A stretch of 15,051 nt of DNA, from the NCBI RefSeq assembly GCF_026151205.1, contig NW_026971950.1:1-15051 (forward strand), in the 5' to 3' direction. Positions 9,571-15,051 of this stretch are shown here, piece by piece (position 1 is the stretch's first letter; every line of letters starts with the position of its first letter). This stretch comes from Bolinopsis microptera. Lineage: Eukaryota > Ctenophora > Tentaculata > Lobata > Bolinopsidae. Both the position numbers and the translations under genes were made by a program. The notes under the pieces were generated by a model. That model was not told the DNA's origin and ran no database searches. It saw only the letters and a program-made list of their open reading frames with translations.

Positions 9571-11949
9571 CTGCAATATGGTGCTTGGTTTAATATCATC
9601 TTCAAACCAAATTAATTTATAATGTTAGGACTTTCTAATCTAGGAGAATTGAGAACAATGTTTGGAGTTTTCTGGAGCACACATTTTGAGGTGAACTAGA
9701 TAGGACTCGGCTGGTCCCAAGGAACATGCACTTTTATTCATATTAATAACAAGGCATCCCCGGGTGCCGAAGAGCGCCTCTTATATTATTAATGAGATCT
9801 TTAAATTAGCTATACAAAATAAATACTAAAGGCATGTTCTCTTTTCGGCGTCCTTTGTTCCCTTGATAGGGCTCCTCTTTCAAAAATAGTGTAAAGCAAT
9901 CTCTGAGTTGCGCAAATCAAAAAACATGGTGGTGTCCAGGTGTCTAATAAGTTACGCAATCAAAAATTGCAGAGAACGCGATTTTGTAACATCAAATATC
10001 ATCGTAACATAGACGTATTATTTCACTCTAATGTGCTGTAGTCCCATAAGTTAGCTTAATGCACGCTAAAGACAGGATTCTTAGAATTCGATCATGTTGC
10101 TTAGTATAGTGGTATAGTGGTATAGTACGTAACATGTTCGAATTCTAAGAATCTGGTCTTTTGCGTACCCTATTAGGCTGTCCATCGAATCAAACCAATT
10201 TACTGCAACCATTTATTGCACTTGATATACGCTTTACTGCAATGCAATGGTTCGGCCATTAAAGCACTTAAAAGATCAGACTTTAGCGACCAAATGATCA
10301 ATTCCTTCTTCGACCATTATATGAGATAAAAATGAAATGAATATCTAGAGTATAAGTTCATGCTGAAGAGAGTTTCTTCGAACACTTTAAATTGTTTTAG
10401 CCTTGTACGGTATAATGTGAAGTTTATCCCTGATGGTTTAGACTCTAGTACAGCTTTACTGCTGATTGTAAAAAGATAAATGGGGCACCATATTTGGTAT
10501 TTGGAAGAGAAGATCGTCGTTTTATTACTTAAACTTTGTTGTGTAAAGTCAAGTCTGCTGAGCGGTGAATACATTTTAATAACAGTGCAAGTGGTTCTTC
10601 ATTTAAAATGTGACAACTATAGAACATGTTTACACTTGCCTGGTAAGTGATGTATTTTTTGTGGATGTCTTGTAAAATTCCTCCTTTATTAGCTGCATAT
10701 AAATCTGTATCTGAAAAATTGAGGGAGGTTACTAAGGTGGGGGATAAAAGAAACTGAGCGTAAAAAAACAAAACAAAATTATTATAACTTTATCAATTAA
10801 AAAAACTGTGCTGCCCCAACAAGAAGGCACTCAATTTTCAAAACATGTTGTTTGCTTGTCAGAAAGTAACACGGGCACAGTATCTTAATTAATATAAGGT
10901 TACACTTACCCATGTATTCGAAAACTAAATAGATGTCCTTATCATTGTCGGCTCGTATAACATTCAGCAATTTTATAATGTTGTCGTGGTTACCAAACTC
11001 CTGCAACGATCAATAATCAGATGGCGTGTACACTGTACCTAATTATCGATTGTAAATAAGCAATTATTTTTCAGACATTAGAAACTTGAGCGTCACGTAG
11101 TACTAACAGATTGGATAACTTAAACTACTATTTTGCAGTTGGTGTTATTGGTTGCTAACTACAGTTACTTTAATAATTGTACGGTTAAACCCAGTGGGGT
11201 AAGAATTGTGAAGCTGATTTTTTTGATGTCCAGAAAAATAACCTTACTACCGATATATAAACTCCTAAATTCTCGGAACTACTCTCAAAAAGGCTGGATG
11301 AGACGAGACAGTATTCACCGCGGGAAATAATCACTTGTATCTCAGATTATTGATTACACAATACTTGTGAGTTCTCAATCCTCGAATAAGTAGTTTCAAT
11401 AAGCCATTTGCAAAGTTACACATCTCAAACATGAAAAATGGCTATATTTAAGTCCAAACGTTTGCAAACTGACTTATGGGCCACTGTATAATAATACAAT
11501 TCTTAACTATAGTACAAAATTCATGGATATCGCATCATTATGATGCATGTATTGGTAACAACTTGTAAATGAGTTAGTCAAAACGTTGTACCTGTAAGAA
11601 GACAATTTCTCTGAAGGTTCTCTGAGCATCAGTGGCATTTTGAAAAGCATCGAAAATCTTTTTAAGAGCTACCACGTGGTTTTTCCTTCTATCAACAGCT
11701 CTCCATACAATTCCATAGGCCTGAAAATCAGGTAATGATAAATTAATCAACTTGTGAAGTCAGAAGACAGTACCAATGGTTCACCATTAATATCGTTATT
11801 ATTAATGCCAGCAACCTATTATGTTCACAAATCTTTAAGGGGCCAAGGCCAAGGGTCTTACTTACTCCTTTGCCAAGCCGCTTCTGTATTTCGTATCTGC
11901 GAATAATGTGTGTCTCTATGCCATCAGCACTATTCTTGGACCCTGTCAT
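9514..11949 (-). CDS. MAPK15: ERK7/ERK8-type atypical MAP kinase, N-terminal half (five exons, 3' part missing)
   Basis: Serine/threonine kinase of the CMGC group. In animals the ERK7/8 family acts at cilia and centrioles, in autophagy and in stress responses, and activates itself through a TEY loop. Joining five minus-strand exons gives 144 in-frame codons. The glycine-rich loop GKGAYG is at residues 26-31, split by intron 1. VALK has its ATP-binding lysine at 48. DAQRTFREI has the alphaC glutamate at 66. YLVFEYM, the end of beta5 and the hinge, is at 95-101, DTDL at 102-105, and [11 protein letters not shown] ends the visible protein with HRD at 140-142. The stretch from AYGIVW to TFREI and the block GGILQDIHK are typical of ERK7/8 rather than ERK1/2. 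Compared with the vertebrate family as I recall it, one residue is missing just before NKGG (about residue 108). The start Met precedes the kinase domain by the usual short leader. The PSN, DFG, TEY and APE exons and the long C-terminal tail are not visible. The sequence to the left is poor, so the gene is partial. Family call sure; symbol by similarity. Confidence 0.93.
9571..10639 (-). other. Intron 4 of the MAPK15-like gene (GC-AG, 1069 bp)
   Basis: This is AT-rich, non-coding sequence of good quality, bounded by GCAAGT and TTGCAG. It contains the long inverted repeat described separately, a direct repeat of TTTACTGCAA about 33 bp apart (near 10199 and 10232), and a GC-rich near-palindrome GGCATCCCCGGGTGCC near 9754-9769. 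No exon could be supported on either strand. A minus-strand reading across 10317-10574 has no recognisable motif. Confidence 0.8.
10071..10158. repeat. Long interrupted inverted repeat (about 28-30 bp arms)
   Basis: The left arm at 10071-10100 and right arm at 10129-10158 are near-perfect reverse complements. A 16-bp perfect core, GATTCTTAGAATTCGA at 10076-10091, pairs with 10138-10153. After one mismatch, CATGTT at 10093-10098 pairs with 10131-10136. The roughly 30-bp spacer repeats the word TGGTATAG. The arms are inside intron 4 and would form a strong hairpin in RNA or single-stranded DNA. This could be a small foldback or MITE remnant; no target-site duplication is obvious. Confidence 0.85.
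10634..10642 (-). promoter_or_regulatory. GC-type 5' splice site of intron 4
   Basis: On the minus strand the boundary reads CAG then GCAAGT. Apart from C in place of T at intron position 2, this is a perfect match to the donor consensus, as is typical of real GC-AG introns. The matching acceptor is TTGCAG before 9570. The nearest GT option (CAGGCAA then GTGTAA) would add four bases and break the frame into HRDLK. Confidence 0.8.
10640..10710 (-). CDS. MAPK15: MAPK15-like exon 4: alphaD region to YQ, ending at a GC donor
   Basis: The exon has 71 bases. Acceptor ATTTTTCAG precedes AT ACA GAT. With the split codon it gives [11 protein letters not shown] and then [22 protein letters not shown] appears one residue shorter than the usual DL-x-A-V-I-x-K-G-G form. 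The exon ends CAG before GCAAGT, so the donor is GC instead of GT. No GT donor nearby keeps frame with exon 5. Confidence 0.9.
10910..11000 (-). CDS. MAPK15: MAPK15-like exon 3: beta4-beta5 and hinge
   Basis: The exon has 91 bases (30 codons plus one base). The acceptor TTGCAG precedes GAG. It encodes [17 protein letters not shown], then [13 protein letters not shown], which ends at the hinge. The best donor leaves ATGG before GTAAGT (phase 1). The split codon G+AT becomes Asp, giving the expected MDTDL junction with exon 4. This phase agreement supports both boundaries. Confidence 0.94.
11001..11591 (-). other. Intron 2 of the MAPK15-like gene (591 bp)
   Basis: AT-rich sequence between donor GTACAA and acceptor TTGCAG. 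A 65-codon open stretch on the plus strand at 11133-11330 has no recognisable domain and is probably chance. No repeat or RNA gene was recognised. Confidence 0.8.
11592..11720 (-). CDS. MAPK15: MAPK15-like exon 2: beta2-beta3 strands and alphaC helix
   Basis: This exon has 43 codons at phase 0-0. The acceptor is TGATTTTCAG before GCC, and the donor is CAG before GTACAA. It encodes [12 protein letters not shown], the VVALKK lysine strand, then [18 protein letters not shown] and VFLQ. The IFDAF...TDAQRTFRE block is the best family marker here and is very close to animal ERK7/8. Intron 1 (11721-11865) is only 145 bp. Confidence 0.95.
11866..11949 (-). CDS. MAPK15: MAPK15-like exon 1 (coding): start codon to first half of the glycine loop
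   Basis: The exon holds 28 codons from ATG to LGKG. It carries a short acidic and polar leader, then [15 protein letters not shown], the start of the kinase domain. It ends in GGA followed by the strong donor GTAAGT, at phase 0. Directly upstream the sequence reads TTTTTACAG, then A, then ATG. The start codon therefore sits one base inside an exon that probably begins with an untranslated leader spliced from farther upstream. Confidence 0.92.
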
Positions 11950-11962
11950 TCTGTAAAAATAC
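11947..11962 (-). promoter_or_regulatory. Splice acceptor immediately upstream of the MAPK15-like start codon
   Basis: Reading the minus strand, a GTATTTTTACAG acceptor-like tract is followed by one A and then the ATG. It suggests an intron in the 5' leader, with the non-coding first exon and promoter farther right in the window or beyond it. I could not identify the partner exon. A short leader that ignores this site remains possible. Confidence 0.5.
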
Positions 11963-12205
11963 AGTATTTAACTTGTTAAAAATTTGATAGTACACTAGAC
12001 AATAGTAACAATAGCAGGGACTTGTGAGCTTTTGAAGCTTAGAGCAGTAATATCTTGAATGCAATCCTTTTCTACATCCAGCTGTTGAAGACTTATCATC
12101 TACAAGATGGTTGTGCTTTAGCTGCGCAATTTTTTGTTAATTGGAGCTGATGTAGTAGCTTCACACCAATACTAAACTCCAAAACATTCCATTAATTTAG
12201 ACAGT

Positions 12206-12415
12206 AGGCATGCCACAACTAGACTTAACAACGACCATGATTCTTGGTCCGCATCTCAAGCAGAAGGTCTGGGTTCAAATACCAGTGTCAACTAGTCTAG
12301 GGAAAAATCTCAGTTGACTTAACCGAATCACTGTGATTGAGTGTTCAAGAGGGGCCCTGTCAAAACATCAAGGATCTTCTTAGGTTACATCTACAATATT
12401 GATTGAAATAAATTT
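12206..12415 (+). mobile_element. tRNA-derived SINE-like unit
   Basis: The segment carries a good pol III B box, GGTTCAAATACC at 12272-12283, inside a T-arm-like hairpin (CTGG at 12269-12272 with CCAG at 12282-12285). It is preceded by GCATCTCAAGCAGAAGGTC, which resembles an anticodon arm and variable region. An A-box-like stretch is only weakly present near 12212-12235, so the tRNA part is degraded. A tRNA-unrelated body follows, with a perfect inverted repeat AATCAC-T-GTGATT at 12326-12338. It ends in an AT-rich tail (ATTGATTGAAATAAA). The family is not recognised and the right border is uncertain. Confidence 0.5.
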
Positions 12416-12416
12416 T

Positions 12417-12520
12417 CGTGCACATACAGAATGAATGGTTAATAATTTAATATATATGTAGACCAAGGTCTGTGCACGGGATGCTTCCTGGAAGAATCCA
12501 GTTCTTTTAGCGGGGCACCC
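12417..12520. repeat. Palindrome-rich tail after the SINE-like unit
   Basis: Several nested or adjacent inverted repeats are packed here. CGTGCACA at 12417-12424 pairs with TGTGCACG at 12471-12478. AGACC-AA-GGTCT lies at 12460-12471. GGATGCTTCC at 12479-12488 pairs with GGAAGAATCC at 12490-12499 with one mismatch. The block ends in CTTTTAGCGGGGCACCC, related in inverted orientation to sequence at 14665-14680. It may be the tail of a SINE or a DNA-transposon end. Confidence 0.55.
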
Positions 12521-12529
12521 TACCTAAAG

Positions 12530-13810
12530 CCAAATTGAGATATAATAATCATATTCCTAGAGAAATAATCAGAAATCGAATACCAATCAAATAATATGAT
12601 ATATAGGAGTAGTAACCATATTTACTATGCAAAATGCCCCAACCACATAGTGTAAATTTATATAGAATTCAAATTCCATATCATCATTAAACCTCAATAG
12701 TCAATATAATAGCCCAAGCAAAATTAAATAACTTCTTATATACCTTACTGTCATACTACAAATTAATTAAACATTTGAAATCTGTTAACCAGAGAATAAA
12801 TTTCTAAACCTAATGCAAGTGAAATAATTTAGATGCAATAATGAATGCCTAATGTGAGTATCATCTGTCAATGTCCTTGTAAAAAAGTCTGTAAAAGAGA
12901 TATGAGTAACTAATATAGAAGAAAAAACAGGAAGTTGTCGTCTGTTGAAAAATAAATAAAATATCTAGAATATAAATTAGAATATAAAATAACATTCAGT
13001 CAATGTGTCGTCAATAAAATGTACAATTATCAAATGTTAAAACTGGGTGATACAGTCACCATATTGTAGTGTACTGAAAACATATAATCACTTTACTATA
13101 GTATATTGGTATACTTGATCTGTTTGGTCTGATCTCGGACATATTTTGATTTTCCATCAAAAGATTGAACACGAGTAAGCGCAGATTAGCAATGCGCGTT
13201 GCCATGCTATACGTCATGACTTGCTCACATTTTTGCTCACACTATGACTTTGGTTGTGATTGATATTTTTTGACAAGTATCGCTTAGGGAATCCAAATGC
13301 TTACAATGCTGTTGTCATCGTCAAATAAAATCAATAATTTTCACAGTACAGAGCTAGAAGATGAAGAGAGATTAAAACATGACGGATTTTAAAATTTCCT
13401 CAAACAAAGCTTTCGACTAGCGCGAGCGGGTTTTTAGTATTATAATGTATTATATTTGTATATATACTTAAGTTTTAAACAACAGATAGCTTAAAACTTA
13501 ACAACGTTGTTGCCCAATCTTTCTCACTAACTGAAAGTAAATCTTTATTAAATTGAAATCTTCTCCAAAAAACTTTGTTCAACGCTAAATTTCTTAAATA
13601 TGAAAGATCACATAAATTTTTTTTAATTTGAAAATTCAATTAATTATTATATATATAAATCAAGCGTTACATTTCAGCCATGCAAAATTACAATGACATA
13701 TTTTGATAAACTAATTGATAAATGGTACTGCAATATAAGTTGCTTAATGTTTGGCCGGATGACAACTAACTTAAAGAGAAAAATAAACTTGATTACATAA
13801 TAATTAATTC
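12530..13810. other. AT-rich stretch with no gene recognised
   Basis: This is very AT-rich sequence of normal quality, with TATA-like runs near 13440-13470 and 13640-13660. No open reading frame of note, RNA gene or repeat family was recognised. A GC-richer patch at about 13180-13260 holds TACGTCATGAC (CRE-like) and GTTGCC near 13198. As it lies upstream of the minus-strand kinase gene, it could hold its promoter or leader exon, but nothing proves this. Confidence 0.6.
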
Positions 13811-13839
13811 GGCTGAACCAACACATAGCAAGAGCCACA

Positions 13840-14560
13840 TTAACGTTGGGGTCGTCTAAAATTATTTAAGAAAATATTACGGTTACTTATATCACACTTG
13901 ATCAACGAAAACAGGTTAGTTTGCGGTTGTCCAACCCGCCCTGGTTACTGCAGAGTGGTAATAGCAAATACAAGCAAGCTATAGGTCCACGCAAAACATG
14001 ACCCAATATTCTCCATCGATTTCTGTCCACTCTTGCTGATAATGGTTCCACATTACAGCGTTTATACAAGTTATTGTTAGAAATAATGTTAGGGTACTGG
14101 GTAGCAATAATTCAAAATATTTCAACATCAAGTTTCTCTAACACTGACTTAGGAGCAGTCCAGCAGCTAGAGTTATACATCATAACAGAAACAACCAGTG
14201 CAGTGCCTCATATAGCATAAGTCTCTTTTCCAAGGGGATCTTGTTGCTTTAGACTTTGTTATATACTTGTTGAAAGCAGTATAACCTAGACTAATCCGCC
14301 GAGTGATGTATTCCTTGCTACATAAAATGGAACCCAGTGTGATGCTCTTTCTCCTTAATTCATTGCCAGCAATTAATTCACCTTGCTCATCCTTCTCACC
14401 TGACTTTGCTAAGTAAACATGTGTGAAGTCTGTTTTTATCTTCGTTGACAAAGAGGTTCCAATCATTGAGAATCTCATTTGCCATTGGTAAAAGGGTTCA
14501 TATTAATCATCCACTGTCAATGATAAAGATCAAATTTTGCTCCTGCAGCAAATTCCTCCA
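13840..14560 (-). mobile_element. Degenerate non-LTR retrotransposon, 3' end of the reverse-transcriptase ORF
   Basis: Minus-strand pieces in different frames line up, in order, with the end of an RT ORF. ANEILNDWNLFVNEDK is just below 14485. KTDFTHVYLAKSGEKDEQG, ELIAGNE, then TLGSILCSKE and RRISLGYTAFNKY fall at 14173-14478. ALVVSVMMYNSSCW and APKSVLEKLDV fall at about 14113-14210. VDRNRWRILGHVLRG falls at 13902-14060. GRVGQPQTNLFSLIK falls at 13840-13944. These match the RT thumb and post-RT region (YLGS, GCESW-like, RW..LGHVLR) seen in many animal LINEs. At least four frame changes and several stops make it a dead copy. The RT palm with its catalytic aspartates and the endonuclease domain are not seen, so it is also 5'-truncated. 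I do not assign a clade. Confidence 0.8.
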
Positions 14561-14569
14561 TTTCTAATA

Positions 14570-14955
14570 ATTTTCATAATTTAATCATTTTGGTAAACTC
14601 CAATGTAGCTTCAATGTAGCTCCAAATGCAGCTAACGTTCCATCTAATATGTACTGAACTTGAAGGATGCCCCGTAAAAGTAAAGCTTTTCTAGCGGGTA
14701 AATGAATACTGCAAATCAGCATGATATGGATAATGGTTAACTTCAATGTTAAAGAAAATACATTATATAGTATATTTTATATCATTACACCAAATGAATA
14801 AGGTCGAGCGAGTTCAAGTAAAATTTTACCTATGACATAAAAAATCGCGTTATGCCTTGACGCTGAAAAACAGTGAACAGGACCTTATGGCTAATGTCGA
14901 AAATACTGATAATATGTGGACTTGATTGTAACTGAACCTTACCATTTACCAACTA
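14570..14955. other. AT-rich stretch without recognised gene
   Basis: No coding signal was found. A hairpin CCCGTAAAAG-TAAAG-CTTTTCTAGCGGG (14671-14698) is present, and the GGATGCCCCGTAAAAG at its left side resembles the reverse complement of 12504-12520. The rest is AT-rich and unremarkable. Confidence 0.55.
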
Positions 14956-14961
14956 CTTGTA

Positions 14962-15041
14962 GCGCGATGCACTACTGGGTCGCGCCGCGCATCAAATAAT
15001 TCTTCGGTAGATCGGCGAGATGCACCACTGTGCCTCACCGA
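14962..15041. repeat. Two related GC-rich hairpins at the window end
   Basis: Copy 1 has stem GCGCGA at 14962-14967 with TCGCGC at 14980-14985, around TGCACTACTGGG. Copy 2 has CGGCGAG at 15013-15019 with CTCACCG at 15034-15040 (one mismatch) and an inner stem GCAC/GTGC around loop CACT. Both share GATGCACYACTG in the loop side, so they look like diverged copies about 52 bp apart. Their GC and CpG content stands out from the AT-rich surroundings. No known RNA family was recognised, and more copies may lie beyond the edge. Confidence 0.65.
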
Positions 15042-15051
15042 GCTGCGAAGG

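Noticed and set aside
10317-10574. 85-codon minus-strand open stretch within intron 4
   Set aside because: No similarity recognised. It sits between two confident kinase exons and would disrupt the frame, so it is intronic.

Overview
The window looks like nuclear DNA of an AT-rich invertebrate animal. The reasons are a spliced protein-kinase gene with short exons and consensus splice sites, a decayed non-LTR retrotransposon, a tRNA-like SINE candidate and long AT-rich non-coding stretches. There are no bacterial-style operons, and no tRNA, rRNA or CRISPR array was found. The elements would fit a lophotrochozoan such as a mollusc, but I cannot name the species from the sequence.

Right part (about 9.4-15.05 kb). 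The one well-supported gene is on the minus strand. Five coding exons (11866-11949, 11592-11720, 10910-11000, 10640-10710, 9514-9570) keep frame across four introns. They encode the first 144 residues of an atypical MAP kinase of the ERK7/ERK8 (MAPK15) family, from the start Met through the glycine-rich loop, the VALK lysine, the alphaC glutamate and the HRDLK catalytic loop. Intron 4 has a GC-AG boundary. A splice acceptor lies one base before the start codon, so a non-coding first exon probably lies upstream. Further upstream are a SINE-like unit with a palindrome-rich tail (about 12.2-12.5 kb), a frameshifted 3' end of a reverse-transcriptase ORF (about 13.8-14.5 kb, minus strand) and a GC-rich pair of related hairpins at the right edge.

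Left part (1 to about 9.4 kb). The character of the sequence changes here. Runs of A, T, G and C are frequent and long (up to 15 G), every reading frame is broken, and no exon can be supported, including the kinase exons that should follow exon 5. This pattern fits unpolished long-read consensus. The only clear structure is a degenerate, roughly 10-12 bp minisatellite (about 7000-7645) and a few short repeats. The kinase is therefore incomplete in this window, either because its remaining exons lie beyond it or are hidden in poor sequence, or because the join near 9.3-9.4 kb is wrong.

I did not find a convincing undescribed system. The items most worth checking are the quality break that cuts the kinase, the GC-AG intron, the intronic inverted repeat at 10071-10158 and the paired GC-rich hairpins at the right end.
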